A DNA stretch of 35,206 nucleotides from Betaproteobacteria bacterium. GTDB taxonomy: Bacteria; Pseudomonadota; Gammaproteobacteria; Burkholderiales; SG8-41. Shown in pieces: positions 19,447 through 29,122 of the stretch (position 1 is its first letter; the number at the start of each line of letters is the position of its first letter). Position numbers and translations under genes: made by a program. The notes under the pieces are model-generated. The model was not told the DNA's origin, did not search any database, and was given only the letters and a program-made list of their open reading frames with translations. The DNA is taken from positions 1 to 35,206 of the forward strand of contig JACQGO010000248.1 of the NCBI GenBank assembly GCA_016199485.1, written 5' to 3'.

Positions 19447-20247
19447 CTATCGCAGAATTCTGACCGTGTCAGCGCACAGCGCCGCGAGCGGCATGCTGGC
19501 GGTGAGGCCGTCGATGCGGTCGAGTATGCCGCCGTGCCCCGGCATCACGTTGCCGCTGTCTTTCACGCCGGCCACCCGCTTCATCCAGGATTCGAACAGA
19601 TCCCCCTCGATGCCGAGCGCGGTCATCCCGCTCGCCAGCAGCCACCCCGCCAACGCCTGCGCTGCGGTCTGTGTCGGCATGAATATAAACCAAAGCAGCC
19701 CATAATACACGGAGACTGCGGCGAGCGCCCCAACCACCCCCTCCCACGTCTTGCCGGGACTGATGGCCGGGGCGAGCCTGTGTCTGCCGAAGGCGCGACC
19801 CGTAACGTAGGCCGCGCTGTCGGACACCCAGATGACGGCGACCAGCGCGGTGAGGAAAGCTGGCTGCATCTGCAGCCGCGCCAGCGCCAGCCAGGTCGGG
19901 ACCAGCAAGACCCACCCGGCGGCCGCCAGCAGCCATTTGCCAGGCGGGCGCCATTTCCAGGCGAGCCAGCACGGTGCAAGCGCGAGCCAGAATGCGGCGC
20001 TGGCGAAATAAATCTCGCGCTCGAAGAAGGGGGGGGCGGCGAGCAAGACGAGGCAGGAGGCGAGCACCGCTGCGCAAAAGGTCCATCGTGCCCGGAGTGG
20101 AAACCCGCCGAGTCCGGCCCATTCCCAGCCGCCGACCGCAACCGGCACCAGCAGCAAGGCGGCCCACAGGAGATTGCCGAGGGAAAACGCCGCGGACACG
20201 AACAGCAGGACCGCGACGGCCGCCGTGATGACGCGCTGCCAGGGCAT
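19447..20247 (-). CDS. cdsA: Phosphatidate cytidylyltransferase
   Basis: 266 residues, integral inner-membrane enzyme making CDP-diacylglycerol from phosphatidic acid and CTP, the branch point for all membrane phospholipids. The sequence is a series of hydrophobic helices (for example VITAAVAVLLFVSAAFSLGN, LLAAAGWVLLVPTWLALARL). The family signature sits near the C-terminus: VSDSAAYVTGRAFGRHRLAP, ISPGKTWEG, then GDLFESWMKRVAGVKDSG and PGHGGILDRIDGL. The start is ATG at 20247 (MPWQRVITA); the frame is open into uppS but that part is not family-like. Six bases separate it from dxr. Confidence 0.95.
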   Translation of the reverse strand: MPWQRVITAAVAVLLFVSAAFSLGNLLWAALLLVPVAVGGWEWAGLGGFPLRARWTFCAAVLASCLVLLAAPPFFEREIYFASAAFWLALAPCWLAWKWRPPGKWLLAAAGWVLLVPTWLALARLQMQPAFLTALVAVIWVSDSAAYVTGRAFGRHRLAPAISPGKTWEGVVGALAAVSVYYGLLWFIFMPTQTAAQALAGWLLASGMTALGIEGDLFESWMKRVAGVKDSGNVMPGHGGILDRIDGLTASMPLAALCADTVRILR

Positions 20248-20281
20248 GCGATGTGGCAAGGATCCGATGCGCGGCGCCGGC

Positions 20282-21076
20282 CTAGCGGGTGTCGCCCGCC
20301 TCGTGCTGCGCGTACACCGGCGCTTCCACGCGCTGCTGCAGTTGCTCGCTGGTGCGCCCGAAACGTCGCTCGCGCCTCTGGTACGAGGCAATCGCCCGAT
20401 CGAGCGCTTCGGCATCGAAATCGGGCCACAGCATGCCGGTGAAGTAAAGCTCGGTGTACGCGAGCTGCCACAGCAGGAAGTTGCTCACGCGCTGTTCGCC
20501 GCCGGTGCGGATGAAAAGATCGGGCTCCGGCGCGTAATGCATCGCGAGATACGGCGCCATGTCGGTCTCGGTGAAACCCTCCGCCAGTTCCGGCCGCTTG
20601 CTCAACATGTGTTTTACCGCCTGCAGGATGTCCCAGCGGCCGCCGTAGTTCGCCGCCACCGTGAGGGTAAGCCGCCCGTTGTTCGCGGTGAGCTGCTCCG
20701 CGTCGCGAATGAGCCGCACCAGGCGGGGCTCGAAGCGCGTGAGGTCCCCGATCGCCTTGAAGCGCATGTTGTTTTCGTGAAGTTTCGCGACTTCCTGCTC
20801 GAGCGCCATCACGAACAGCTGCATCAGGAACGACACCTCCTCGACCGGCCGCCGCCAGTTCTCGCTGGAGAATGCAAACAGCGTCAGATACTGCACGCCA
20901 CGCTCGGCGCACGCGCGCACCGTCTTGCGCACCGCCTCCATCCCGCGGCGGTGACCGGCAATGCGCGGCAGGAAACGCTGCTTCGCCCAGCGGCCGTTGC
21001 CATCCATGATGATCGCGACGTGGCGCGGGATGGCGCGGGGTTCGGGGACGGCGAGGGTGGAGCTCGTGGGCGTCAT
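20282..21076 (-). CDS. uppS: Undecaprenyl diphosphate synthase (cis-prenyltransferase)
   Basis: 264 residues. Extends farnesyl diphosphate with isopentenyl units in cis to undecaprenyl diphosphate, the lipid carrier for peptidoglycan and O-antigen. Seen: [16 protein letters not shown] with catalytic Asp25, [38 protein letters not shown], and the C-terminal [35 protein letters not shown]. The last ~20 residues are a Gln/Arg-rich tail. Its ATG overlaps the frr stop (ATGA), so the two are translationally coupled. Confidence 0.97.
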   Translation of the reverse strand: MTPTSSTLAVPEPRAIPRHVAIIMDGNGRWAKQRFLPRIAGHRRGMEAVRKTVRACAERGVQYLTLFAFSSENWRRPVEEVSFLMQLFVMALEQEVAKLHENNMRFKAIGDLTRFEPRLVRLIRDAEQLTANNGRLTLTVAANYGGRWDILQAVKHMLSKRPELAEGFTETDMAPYLAMHYAPEPDLFIRTGGEQRVSNFLLWQLAYTELYFTGMLWPDFDAEALDRAIASYQRRERRFGRTSEQLQQRVEAPVYAQHEAGDTR

Positions 21077-21630
21077 ACGGCCATCAGATCGGCTTCCTTG
21101 CCCGCCAGCAGCTTGTCGATTTCGGCGACGTGGCGGTCGGTGAGCTTCTGGATGTCATCCTGCGCGCGGCGTTCCTCGTCTTCCGCGACCTTCTTCTGCT
21201 TGAGCAGGTCCTTCAGATGGCCGATGGCATCGCGCCGGACGTTGCGGACCGCCACACGCGCATTCTCCGCCTCGTGCCGCACGACGCGGATCAACTCCTT
21301 GCGGCGCTCCTCGGTGAGCGGCGGCATCGGCACCCGCACGATTTCGCCGACGGTCGCAGGATTGAGGCCGAGATCGGAATCGCGGATCGCCTTCTCGATG
21401 GCCCCCGCCATTTTCTTTTCCCAGGGCGTGACGCCGATGGTACGCGCATCGAGCAGGCTTACGTTGGCAACCTGGGGGACGGGCGTCGGCGTACCGTAGT
21501 AATCGACCACGATATGATCGAGCAGGCCGGTATGTGCGCGTCCGGTACGCACCTTGCTCAGATCGGCCTTGAGCGCCTCCAGCGTTTTTTTCATTTTCTG
21601 TTCCGCGGTCTTCCTGATATCGGCAATCAT
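21073..21630 (-). CDS. frr: Ribosome recycling factor
   Basis: 185 residues, the exact family length. Splits post-termination ribosomes together with EF-G. The two-domain L shape is readable: domain I helices [20 protein letters not shown] with [20 protein letters not shown], the small domain II ([40 protein letters not shown]), then [20 protein letters not shown] and a long helical C-terminus. It follows pyrH after 41 bases and overlaps uppS by four. Confidence 0.97.
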   Translation of the reverse strand: MIADIRKTAEQKMKKTLEALKADLSKVRTGRAHTGLLDHIVVDYYGTPTPVPQVANVSLLDARTIGVTPWEKKMAGAIEKAIRDSDLGLNPATVGEIVRVPMPPLTEERRKELIRVVRHEAENARVAVRNVRRDAIGHLKDLLKQKKVAEDEERRAQDDIQKLTDRHVAEIDKLLAGKEADLMAV

Positions 21631-21671
21631 AGTGCGTCCTCCGTGAGCCGTCGCGATTCAAGCCCTGAGGG

Positions 21672-22391
21672 CTAGCTGTGCACCATCGTTCCTTCGTCCT
21701 CGCCCAACACCACGCGTTTGAGCGCGCCGGGCTTGAAGATGCTGAACACGTTGACCGGCAGCTTCTGGTCGCGGCACAGCGTCAACGCGGTCGCGTCCAT
21801 CACCTTGAGGTTCTTGATGATCGCCTCGTCGAACGTCAGTCGCTTGTAGCGCATCGCGTCAGCATGGATCTTCGGGTCGTCGGTATACACTCCGTCCACT
21901 TTCGTCGCCTTGAGCACCAGGTTGACGTTCATCTCCATGCCGCGCAGGGCGGCTGCCGTATCCGTCGTAAAAAAAGGATTGCCCGTGCCCGCGGCGAAGA
22001 TCACCACTTTGCCCTCCTCGAGGTAGCGCATCGCCTTGCCGCGGATATAGGGTTCCGCCACCTGATCGATGTTGAGCGCCGACTGCACGCGCGCCGCCAG
22101 ATTAACACGGCGCATCGCGTCCTGCAGCGCCAGCGCGTTCATCACCGTGGCGAGCATTCCCATGTAGTCGGCGGTGGCGCGATCCATGCCGGCGGCTGCC
22201 GGCGCGATGCCGCGAAAGATATTGCCGCCGCCGATCACCACGCCGACCTCGACCCCGAGCTTCACCACCTCCGCGACCTCGCCGACGATGCGGTCCAGGG
22301 TGGTGCGGTTGACGCCGTAGGTGTCCTCGCCCATCAGCGCTTCCCCGCTCAGCTTGAGCAGGATGCGCTTGTATGCAGGAGCGGCGGTCAT
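21672..22391 (-). CDS. pyrH: Uridylate kinase (UMP kinase)
   Basis: 239 residues, amino-acid-kinase fold, hexameric in bacteria. Phosphorylates UMP to UDP; the product feeds CTP made by PyrG at the other end of the window. Seen: [88 protein letters not shown] and [16 protein letters not shown]. It starts 3 bases after the tsf stop, so the two genes must share a transcript. Confidence 0.97.
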   Translation of the reverse strand: MTAAPAYKRILLKLSGEALMGEDTYGVNRTTLDRIVGEVAEVVKLGVEVGVVIGGGNIFRGIAPAAAGMDRATADYMGMLATVMNALALQDAMRRVNLAARVQSALNIDQVAEPYIRGKAMRYLEEGKVVIFAAGTGNPFFTTDTAAALRGMEMNVNLVLKATKVDGVYTDDPKIHADAMRYKRLTFDEAIIKNLKVMDATALTLCRDQKLPVNVFSIFKPGALKRVVLGEDEGTMVHS

Positions 22392-22394
22392 CGG

Positions 22395-23309
22395 TCAGGA
22401 CGGTTGCACAGCCCCGGCCTGCTCATTCCGCCGCGCCCCACCCGCCTGCGCCATGACTTCGGCGACAAAGTCGCCCTTCTTCTTCTCCAGCCCTTCCCCC
22501 ATCACGAACAGCCGGAATCCATGGACCGTCGCGCTCCTCGCCCCGAGCAGCTTCTCGACGGTTTGCTTGTCGTTCTTGACAAACGGCTGTCCGAGCAGCG
22601 TCACTTCGGCGACGTACTTCGCGACGGCTCCCTCCACCATCTTGGCGACGATGTGCTCCGGCTTGCCGCTCTCCTTCGCGCGCGCGAGCTGGATCTCGCG
22701 CTCCTTGGCGAGCGCTTCCGCCGGAAGCTGATTGCGCGACACGCACAGCGGTTTGCTCGCCGCGATGTGCATTGCGAGGTCCTTGCCGAGCGCGGCGTCG
22801 CCGTCGTAGTCGACGAGCACCCCGATCTTGTTGCCGTGCAGGTAGAACGCGAGCTCGCCCCGCGGCGCGATGCGCGCAAAACGCCGCACGCCGATGTTCT
22901 CGCCGAGCTTCATGATGAGCGCCTGGCGCGCCTGCTCTACGGTCTCCCCCGAGGGCAGGCGGGCGGCGGTGAGCGCAGCGAGATCGGCGGGATCGGCCTC
23001 CGCCACCACCCGCGCGACCCCGCGCGCGAACGCCGCGAAGTCCGCGTCCTTCGCGACAAAATCGGTTTCGCAGTTCACCTCGACCAGCGCGCCGCTCTTG
23101 CCGTCTGCGGCGACAAACGCGGCCACGGCGCCCTCGGCGGCGACCCGTCCCGCAACCTTGGTTGCCTTGGCGCCGCTCTTGATGCGCAGCAGATCCATCG
23201 CGGCATTCATGTCGCCGTTTGCCTCGGCGAGCGCCTTCTTGCACTCCATCATGCCGAGGCCGGTCGCCCCGCGCAGTTCTTTCACCATGCCTGCGGTGAT
23301 TTCCGCCAT
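22395..23309 (-). CDS. tsf: Translation elongation factor Ts
   Basis: 304 residues. Nucleotide exchange factor of EF-Tu. N-terminal UBA-like domain [20 protein letters not shown] with the EF-Ts signature [20 protein letters not shown]; core domain with [18 protein letters not shown] (second signature, Asp-Phe pair contacting EF-Tu). The C-terminal part contains the expected [20 protein letters not shown]. The start is ATG at 23309: AAGGAG lies 9 bases upstream, and the 21 extra codons available in frame run back through the hairpin in the spacer. That spacer holds a terminator after rpsB and a palindromic element abutting the ribosome-binding site, so EF-Ts output may be tuned separately from S2. 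Confidence 0.97.
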   Translation of the reverse strand: MAEITAGMVKELRGATGLGMMECKKALAEANGDMNAAMDLLRIKSGAKATKVAGRVAAEGAVAAFVAADGKSGALVEVNCETDFVAKDADFAAFARGVARVVAEADPADLAALTAARLPSGETVEQARQALIMKLGENIGVRRFARIAPRGELAFYLHGNKIGVLVDYDGDAALGKDLAMHIAASKPLCVSRNQLPAEALAKEREIQLARAKESGKPEHIVAKMVEGAVAKYVAEVTLLGQPFVKNDKQTVEKLLGARSATVHGFRLFVMGEGLEKKKGDFVAEVMAQAGGARRNEQAGAVQPS

Positions 23310-23325
23310 CGATTCTCGCTCCTTG

Positions 23326-23363
23326 GAGCCCCTGACATGATGAAACACGCGATTCAGGGGCTC
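23326..23363. repeat. Palindromic element copy 2, next to the tsf ribosome-binding site
   Basis: GAGCCCCTGA (23326-23335) and TCAGGGGCTC (23354-23363) form a perfect 10-bp stem with an 18-base loop (CATGATGAAACACGCGAT). The left half through ATGAAAC matches the left arm of the 3896-3947 element at 18 of 21 positions. The tsf Shine-Dalgarno (23319-23324) is one base from the stem, so the hairpin could affect tsf translation. Confidence 0.65.
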
Positions 23364-23370
23364 TCGGTTC

Positions 23371-23393
23371 AAAAAAAGGGGGCGGTCGCCCCC
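23371..23393 (-). terminator. Intrinsic terminator or attenuator between rpsB and tsf
   Basis: On the minus strand GGGGGCG-AC-CGCCCCC (stem of 7, positions 23378-23393) is followed by seven T residues (23371-23377), 20 bases after the rpsB stop. tsf and the following genes have no obvious promoter of their own, so partial read-through is the likely behaviour: more S2 than EF-Ts, as described for the E. coli rpsB-tsf operon. Confidence 0.8.
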
Positions 23394-23413
23394 TTGCGCG
23401 ATCAGCAGCCGGG

Positions 23414-24163
23414 TTATTCCTTCTCGGCCGATTCGCTCTCCTCGACCTCGACAAACTCGTCGCCCGCAACGATTTCCTTCACGCTGTCCGTTCGCCCTTC
23501 GAGCACCGCGTCAGCGACGCCACGCACATAGAGGCGGATCGCGCGGCTCGAATCGTCGTTACCCGGAATCACGTAATCCACGCGGTCCGGGGAATGGTTG
23601 GTGTCGACCACCGCGATTACCGGAATGCGAAGCTTGTTCGCCTCGGCCACCGCCCCCTTGTGGTAACCCACGTCCACCACGAACATTGCGTCGGGCAGCC
23701 CGCTCATTTCCTTGATGCCGCCGAGGCTGCGCTCGAGCTTCGCCAGCTCGCGCTGATAATGCAGCGCCTCCTTCTTCGGCATCTTGTCGAGCGAGCCGTC
23801 CTGCGCCATGGTTTCCATGTCGCGCAGCCGCTTGATCGACTGCTTGACCGTCTTGTAATTGGTGAGCATGCCGCCCAGCCAGCGGTAGTCGACGTAAGGC
23901 GAGCCGCAGCGCACCGCTTCCTCCCTCATGATGTCGCGCGCCTGGCGCTTGGTGCCCACGAAGAGGATCACGCCCTTGTTGCTGGCGAGCTGGCGCGCGA
24001 ACTTGAGCGCGTCCTGGTAGAGCGCGAGGGTCTTCTCGAGGTTGACGATGTGTATCCTGTTGCGGTGCCCGAAGATGTAGGGGGCCATTTTGGGATTCCA
24101 GTAGCGGGTCTGGTGCCCGAAATGGACCCCGGCCTCCAGCATTTCGCGCATGGTGACAGACAT
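23414..24163 (-). CDS. rpsB: 30S ribosomal protein S2
   Basis: 249 residues. S2 binds late in 30S assembly, between head and body. Seen: [83 protein letters not shown], the coiled-coil insertion [23 protein letters not shown], and [22 protein letters not shown] with [24 protein letters not shown] (nucleotide-like fold). The final acidic tail ([14 protein letters not shown]) is unstructured. AGGAG lies 7 bases before the ATG. First gene of the large minus-strand cluster. Confidence 0.98.
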   Translation of the reverse strand: MSVTMREMLEAGVHFGHQTRYWNPKMAPYIFGHRNRIHIVNLEKTLALYQDALKFARQLASNKGVILFVGTKRQARDIMREEAVRCGSPYVDYRWLGGMLTNYKTVKQSIKRLRDMETMAQDGSLDKMPKKEALHYQRELAKLERSLGGIKEMSGLPDAMFVVDVGYHKGAVAEANKLRIPVIAVVDTNHSPDRVDYVIPGNDDSSRAIRLYVRGVADAVLEGRTDSVKEIVAGDEFVEVEESESAEKE

Positions 24164-24208
24164 TTAAGATCTCCTGTAAGGGTTGAGCCTCCATCCGCGT
24201 TTGCAGCA

Positions 24209-24225
24209 CCCGCCGCGACGGCGGG
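24209..24225 (-). promoter_or_regulatory. Hairpin in the rpsB 5' leader
   Basis: CCCGCCG-TCG-CGGCGGG (7-bp perfect stem on the minus strand) lies about 46 bases upstream of the rpsB ATG and inside a leader of about 135 bases from the predicted start. S2 represses its own mRNA in E. coli through the 5' leader; this stem could be part of such a site, but I cannot match it to a known structure. Confidence 0.4.
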
Positions 24226-24305
24226 CACCCTTACCTGCCGCAGATGTGTGTCGTCGTCGCACGCACGGCCGGCAACAAGCAACCGGCAGAACGAGCTAAC
24301 TTGTT

Positions 24306-24335
24306 ATTTTATCACGTTAACTGTTCCGCGCTCAA
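24306..24335 (-). promoter_or_regulatory. Promoter of the rpsB cluster
   Basis: Minus-strand TTGAGC (24330-24335) and TAAAAT (24306-24311) are separated by 18 bases, in an AT-rich island of a GC-rich region. It would start transcription about 135 bases before rpsB. Confidence 0.6.
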
Positions 24336-24360
24336 GTGAACCCGTCGCGCGGGCCGGAGA

Positions 24361-24389
24361 TTTCACCCATGGGCGATCTGGACTACAAT
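24361..24389 (+). promoter_or_regulatory. Candidate promoter of map-glnD
   Basis: TACAAT (24384-24389) is a good -10; the hexamer 17 bases upstream (TTTCAC, 24361-24366) is a poor -35. The predicted transcript would start some 50 bases before the map ATG. Confidence 0.35.
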
Positions 24390-24444
24390 GCGCGTTTCCC
24401 GAAAACCGTTAGAGCGTTACTAAACCGTGTACTCGCGCCACAGC

Positions 24445-25245
24445 ATGTCGGTCGCGATCAAGACCCCGGAGGAAATCGAGAAGATGCGCGTCGCCGGCAA
24501 GCTCGCCGCCGAGGTGCTCGACTTTGTGGCGCCTTGCGTGAGGCCGGGGGTCACTACCGCCGAGCTCGATTACCTGTGCCATGACTACATGGTCAACGTC
24601 CAGAAGACGACGCCCGCGCCGCTCAATTACGCGCCGCCGGGCTACCAGCCCTTCCCGAAATCGACCTGCACGTCGGTCAACCACGTGGTATGCCACGGGG
24701 TGCCCGGCGACAAGAAACTCAAGCCTGGCGATATCGTCAACATCGATATCACGGTGATCAAGGACGGCTACCACGGCGACACCAGCCGCATGTTCTACGC
24801 CGGCCAGCCTTCGATCCAGGCGCGCCGCCTGTGCGAGGTGACCTTCGAGTGCATGTGGCGCGGCGTTCTCGCGGTGAAGCCCGGCGCGCACCTCGGCGAC
24901 ATCGGTCACGCGATTCAGTGCTGGGCGGAGGAGCACGGCTGTAGCGTCGTGCGCGAGTTCTGCGGCCACGGGATAGGACAGAGGTTCCACGAGGAGCCGC
25001 AAGTGCTCCACTACGGCAAACCGGGCACCGGGCTGGTGCTGCGGCCGGGCATGACCTTTACCATCGAGCCGATGATCAACGCCGGCAAGCCCGATGTCCG
25101 CCAGCTCGCCGACGGCTGGACGGTCGTCACCAAGGACCACAGCCTGTCCGCGCAATGGGAGCACACGGTGCTCGTCACCGGCACCGGCTGCGAGGTGCTG
25201 ACCGTGTCTTCCGGCGCGCCGCCGATGCCGCAGTTTCGCGACTAG
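24445..25245 (+). CDS. map: Methionine aminopeptidase, type I
   Basis: 266 residues. Removes the initiator Met after deformylation, so it acts after peptide deformylase (def, 3 kb away on the other strand). Seen: SVAIKTPEEIEKMRVAGKLA, the metal ligands Asp in IVNIDITVIKDGYHGDTS, His in CGHGIGQRFHEEP, Glu in FTIEPMIN and Glu in SAQWEHTVLVT, the pita-bread fold signature. ATG at 24445 is chosen; a GTG six codons earlier is in frame but has no more support, and neither has a clear Shine-Dalgarno. Divergent from rpsB, as in many Proteobacteria, and 3 bases from glnD. Confidence 0.97.
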   Translation: MSVAIKTPEEIEKMRVAGKLAAEVLDFVAPCVRPGVTTAELDYLCHDYMVNVQKTTPAPLNYAPPGYQPFPKSTCTSVNHVVCHGVPGDKKLKPGDIVNIDITVIKDGYHGDTSRMFYAGQPSIQARRLCEVTFECMWRGVLAVKPGAHLGDIGHAIQCWAEEHGCSVVREFCGHGIGQRFHEEPQVLHYGKPGTGLVLRPGMTFTIEPMINAGKPDVRQLADGWTVVTKDHSLSAQWEHTVLVTGTGCEVLTVSSGAPPMPQFRD

Positions 25246-25248
25246 CTC

Positions 25249-27840
25249 ATGTCGAGCGTCCCCGCGGTCGTCCTCGCCCCTCCGCCCCTGCAAGCGCGGC
25301 TCGCGGACTGGAAAGGCATGCTTGCGGGGGAACGCGCACGGCTTAAAGCGCGCTACCTTGCCCGCAAGTCATGCGCGGAGCTGCTGCGCCGCAACACGAT
25401 GCTCGTGGACCGCCAGCTCCGGTCGTTGTGGAAGGCGCTCGATATGCCGGCCTCGATCGCGCTGCTCGCGGTCGGCGGGTACGGGCGCGGCCAGTTGTTT
25501 CCGCATTCCGACGTCGATCTGCTGGTGCTGCTCCCCGCGCCCGCCGATGCGTCGCTCGCGCACAAGCTGGAGGAGTTGCTGGGGCTGGTATGGGACGTCG
25601 GGCTCGAGGTCGGCCACAGCGTGCGCACGATCGCGGAGTGCGCGGAGATCGCCGCGCAGGACGTGACGGTGCAGACGAGCCTGTTGGAAGCACGGCTGGT
25701 GCGCGGCCACCGCGCGCTGTTCGAGAAGTTCGTGAACCGCATGCGGCGCGAGCTCGACGTGCGCTCGTTCTTTCAGGCGAAACAGCTCGAACAGCAGCAG
25801 CGGCATGCGCGTTTTCAGGAATCCAGCCTCGAGCCCAACATCAAGGAAAGCCCGGGAGGCCTGCGCGACCTGCAGAACGTGCTGTGGATCGCCGGCGCCG
25901 CGGGTCTCGGGGCCTCGTGGCGCGAGCTGTCGAGACGCGGCATGATCACGCGCGAGGAAATGCAGCAGATCCAGCGTCATGAGAGCTTCCTGCAGAACGT
26001 GCGCATCCGGCTGCATTACCTTGCGGGACGGCGCGAAGACCGTCTGCTGTTCGACCACCAGGGCGCGCTCGCGCGCGAGCTGGGCATCGCCGATCGTCCG
26101 CACCGGCTCGCCAGCGAGCAGCTGATGCAGCGCTACTATCGCACCGCCAATGCGGTGACGCAGCTCGATACCATCGTGCTGCAAAACCTCAACACCCGCA
26201 TCTATCCGGCGCGCCGCGCTCCGGTGCAGGAAATCAACGAACGCTTCCACGTGCACGACGAGCTGCTGGAAGCGTGCGACGAGCGCCTGCTGGAGCGCGA
26301 GCCGCACGCGATCTTCGAGAGCTTCCGGCTCCTGCAGCAGCACCATGAGCTGAAAGGTATGGCTGCGGCCACGCTGCGCGCGCTGTGGCGCGCAAAGGAT
26401 CTGATCGGCCCGGCCTTTCGCCGCGATCCCGTCAACCGCGAGCGCTTCATGCAGATCCTGAGAGACCCTTCACGAGTGGTGCACGAGCTCCGGCGCATGA
26501 ACCAGTACGGTATCCTCGGCCGCTACCTGCCGGCGTTCGGCCGCATCGTGGGGCAGCTGCAGTACGATCTCTACCACGCCTATACCGTGGACGAGCACAT
26601 TCTGAAGGTGATCCGCAACCTGCGCCGCTTCTCGGTGCCCGAGCTCGCGCACGAGTTTCCCCTGTGCACGCGCCTGATGAGCGGGTTCGAGCGTCCCGAA
26701 GTGCTGTATCTCGCCGCAATGTTCCACGACATCGCCAAGGGGCGCGGCGGCGATCATTCGCACCTCGGCGCGGCCGATGCGCGGCGCTTCTGCAGGGCGC
26801 ACGGATTGAGCGCGGAGGATGCCGACCTGGTCGCGTGGCTGGTCGAGCATCACCTTGACATGTCGATCACCGCGCAGAAGCAGGACCTCTCCGACCCCGA
26901 GGTAATCCGTGCGTTCACCGAGCGCGTCGACAACGAGCGCCGCCTCGTTGCGCTCTACCTGCTGACGGTGGCCGACATCCGCGGCACCAGCCCCAAGGTG
27001 TGGAATGCGTGGAAGGGCAAGCTGCTCGAAGACATGTTCTGGCTGACGCGGCTGTCGCTGCGCGGGGACGCGCTCACCGCGGAGAGCGACCTGCAGCGAC
27101 GACAGGACGAGACGAAGGCCAAGCTGCGGCTCTACGCGCTGCCCGAAGGCGCGCACGAGAAGCTGTGGACGCAGCTCGACACGACTTACTTCCTGCGCCA
27201 CGAGCCGCAGGAGATCGCGTGGCACACGCGGTTGCTCTATTACCGCGTGGAGAGCCCGGTTCCCGTGGTCAAGGCGCGGCTCTCCCCGGTGGGCGAAGGA
27301 TTGCAGGTCATGATCTACGTGCGCGATCAGCCGCAGCTCTTCGCGCGCATCTGCAGTTTCTTCGAGGCGATGAGTTACGACATCTTCGAGGCCAAGATCT
27401 ACACCACCCGCCACGGCTACGCGCTCGACAGCTTTCAGGTGCACGATCCCAAGAGCCGGCACGTGCAATACCGCGACCTGATCAGCTACATCGAGTACGA
27501 GCTTGCGGCGCGTCTGGTCAAGCAGACACCGCTGCCGCCGCTTGCCAGGGGGCGCGTGAGCCGCCAGCTCAGGCATTTTCCGATCTCGCCCGAGGTCAAC
27601 ATCCAGCCCGATGACCGCGGCACCTACCACGTGTTGTCGGTCATCGCCGGCGACCGGCTGGGGCTGCTGTCGTGCATCGCGCGCACCCTGGCCGCTTACG
27701 AGATCAGCCTGCACACCGCGAAGATCAACACACTGGGAGAACGCGCCGAAGACATCTTCCTCGTCACCGGGGAAGCGCTCAAGGACCCGAAGACCGTGGT
27801 GCGGCTGGAAACCGAGCTCGTCGAGCAGCTCCAGGGCTGA
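25249..27840 (+). CDS. glnD: Bifunctional uridylyltransferase/uridylyl-removing enzyme GlnD
   Basis: 863 residues, the typical length. Senses glutamine and adds or removes UMP on PII proteins (GlnB/GlnK), setting nitrogen assimilation. Nucleotidyltransferase domain with GGYGRGQLFPHSDVDLLVLL (residues 76-95; the GS/DxD catalytic site). Central helical linker with FQESSLEPNIKESPGGLRDL. HD hydrolase domain with MFHDIAKGRGGDHSHLGA (His493-Asp494). Two C-terminal ACT domains, from about 685 (QVMIYVRDQPQLFARICSFF) and about 793 (YHVLSVIAGDRLGLLSCIAR), which bind glutamine. No sign of a frameshift. The ATG at 25249 lies 3 bases after the map stop. Confidence 0.98.
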   Translation: MSSVPAVVLAPPPLQARLADWKGMLAGERARLKARYLARKSCAELLRRNTMLVDRQLRSLWKALDMPASIALLAVGGYGRGQLFPHSDVDLLVLLPAPADASLAHKLEELLGLVWDVGLEVGHSVRTIAECAEIAAQDVTVQTSLLEARLVRGHRALFEKFVNRMRRELDVRSFFQAKQLEQQQRHARFQESSLEPNIKESPGGLRDLQNVLWIAGAAGLGASWRELSRRGMITREEMQQIQRHESFLQNVRIRLHYLAGRREDRLLFDHQGALARELGIADRPHRLASEQLMQRYYRTANAVTQLDTIVLQNLNTRIYPARRAPVQEINERFHVHDELLEACDERLLEREPHAIFESFRLLQQHHELKGMAAATLRALWRAKDLIGPAFRRDPVNRERFMQILRDPSRVVHELRRMNQYGILGRYLPAFGRIVGQLQYDLYHAYTVDEHILKVIRNLRRFSVPELAHEFPLCTRLMSGFERPEVLYLAAMFHDIAKGRGGDHSHLGAADARRFCRAHGLSAEDADLVAWLVEHHLDMSITAQKQDLSDPEVIRAFTERVDNERRLVALYLLTVADIRGTSPKVWNAWKGKLLEDMFWLTRLSLRGDALTAESDLQRRQDETKAKLRLYALPEGAHEKLWTQLDTTYFLRHEPQEIAWHTRLLYYRVESPVPVVKARLSPVGEGLQVMIYVRDQPQLFARICSFFEAMSYDIFEAKIYTTRHGYALDSFQVHDPKSRHVQYRDLISYIEYELAARLVKQTPLPPLARGRVSRQLRHFPISPEVNIQPDDRGTYHVLSVIAGDRLGLLSCIARTLAAYEISLHTAKINTLGERAEDIFLVTGEALKDPKTVVRLETELVEQLQG

Positions 27841-27849
27841 GGCAATCGC

Positions 27850-28383
27850 TCAATCGTCGATCAGATCCTGGCCGGGGAACAGCACCTCGTTGAATCCGAA
27901 ATTGCGCAGGTCGCGGATGCGCATCGGGTAGAGGACGCCGTCCAGGTGATCGCACTCGTGCTGGACCACGCGGGCATGGAAGCCGCCCACGGTGCGGTCG
28001 ATCGCCTTTCCGAACTGGTTGTATCCCTGATAGCGCAGACGCCGGTAGCGCGGTACCAGGCCGCGCATCCCGGGCACGCTGAGGCATCCTTCCCATCCCT
28101 CTTCCAGCTCGTTGTCGAGCGGGGCGAGCGCCGGGTTGACGAGCACCGTGAAGGGCACGGGCTCGGCGTCGGGATAACGCGGGTTGCGTTCGACCCCGAA
28201 GATCGCCACGCGCAGCCCGACACCGACCTGCGGCGCCGCGATTCCCGCCCCATCGAGCGCCTTCATCGTGTCCTGAAGGTCGGCGATGAGCGCGTGCAGC
28301 CCGGGCGTGTCGAAGCGCTCCACCGGCCGCGCTTTCTCAAGCAGCCGCGGGTCGCCCATCTTCAGCACTTCTCTAATCGCCAT
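27850..28383 (-). CDS. def: Peptide deformylase
   Basis: 177 residues. Removes the N-formyl group from nascent proteins; Fe2+/Zn2+ metalloenzyme. All three signature motifs are present: [12 protein letters not shown] (motif 1), [12 protein letters not shown] with the metal-ligand Cys (motif 2), and [12 protein letters not shown] with HExxH (motif 3). The N-terminus [17 protein letters not shown] is the usual one. Its start overlaps the end of the upstream phosphorylase gene by 11 bases, so it is the last gene of a tightly packed group of four. It converges with glnD (9-base gap). Confidence 0.97.
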   Translation of the reverse strand: MAIREVLKMGDPRLLEKARPVERFDTPGLHALIADLQDTMKALDGAGIAAPQVGVGLRVAIFGVERNPRYPDAEPVPFTVLVNPALAPLDNELEEGWEGCLSVPGMRGLVPRYRRLRYQGYNQFGKAIDRTVGGFHARVVQHECDHLDGVLYPMRIRDLRNFGFNEVLFPGQDLIDD

Positions 28384-29119
28384 CGAGCGCGACCAGCCTC
28401 TCCAGGATGTTCTTCACCTTCGACATCGCCGCCTGCAGCACGGCATGAACCTCTTCCAGATGTACGCCGCCGGCGCTCGTGCCGCGGCCTGCGGCGTGGT
28501 TGGCGACCACCGCGATTGCGGCATAACACAGGCCGACTTCCCTGGCGAGCGCCGCTTCCGGCATGCCGGTCATGCCGACCATCTCCGCTCCGTCGCGCTC
28601 GAGGCGGTTGATCTCCGCCGCCGTCTCGAGCCGCGGGCCCTGCGTCGCGGCGTAGACCCCGCCCGCGATCACCGCCTCGCCGGCGAGTTGCGCCGCGCGC
28701 AGGCAACGCTGGCGCAGTTGCTCGCAGTACGGATGGGTGAAGTCGATGTGCGTGACCCCGCGTTCCGAGGCGTTGTAGAAGGTGAATGCGCGTCCATGGG
28801 TATAGTCGATGATCTGGTCCGGTACCACGATCGTGCCCGGTGCAAGATCTGCGCGGATGCCCCCGACCGAAGCCACCGACACCACGTTTCTCACTTGCTG
28901 GGAGTGCAACGCCCAGATGTTGGCCCGGTAGTTGACGTCGTGCGGCGGTATCGTGTGACCGTAGCCGTGCCGCGCGAGGAACACCACTTCGCGGTCGTGG
29001 ATCCTGCCGAAAGTCAGCGCCCCCGAAGGTTCACCGTAAGGGGTGCGCACCACCAGACGGCGCGTGACTTCCATCGTGGAGAGCTGCGTGAGCCCGCTGC
29101 CGCCGATGATCGCGAGCAT
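28373..29119 (-). CDS. S-methyl-5'-thioinosine/thioadenosine phosphorylase family protein
   Basis: 248 residues, purine nucleoside phosphorylase family 2. Phosphorolysis of methylthio-purine nucleosides left by polyamine or quorum-signal synthesis, giving base plus 5-methylthioribose-1-phosphate. Seen: [12 protein letters not shown] (phosphate loop), [20 protein letters not shown] with [32 protein letters not shown] and [18 protein letters not shown]. At the base-binding position, where adenine-specific enzymes have Asp in DYDCW, this protein has Asn (AVVANHAAG), as in 6-oxopurine phosphorylases. That favours methylthioinosine (Pseudomonas PA3004 type). The adjacent hypoxanthine phosphoribosyltransferase would recycle the hypoxanthine. 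AGGAG precedes the ATG. Confidence 0.9.
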   Translation of the reverse strand: MLAIIGGSGLTQLSTMEVTRRLVVRTPYGEPSGALTFGRIHDREVVFLARHGYGHTIPPHDVNYRANIWALHSQQVRNVVSVASVGGIRADLAPGTIVVPDQIIDYTHGRAFTFYNASERGVTHIDFTHPYCEQLRQRCLRAAQLAGEAVIAGGVYAATQGPRLETAAEINRLERDGAEMVGMTGMPEAALAREVGLCYAAIAVVANHAAGRGTSAGGVHLEEVHAVLQAAMSKVKNILERLVALDGD

Positions 29120-29122
29120 GAT

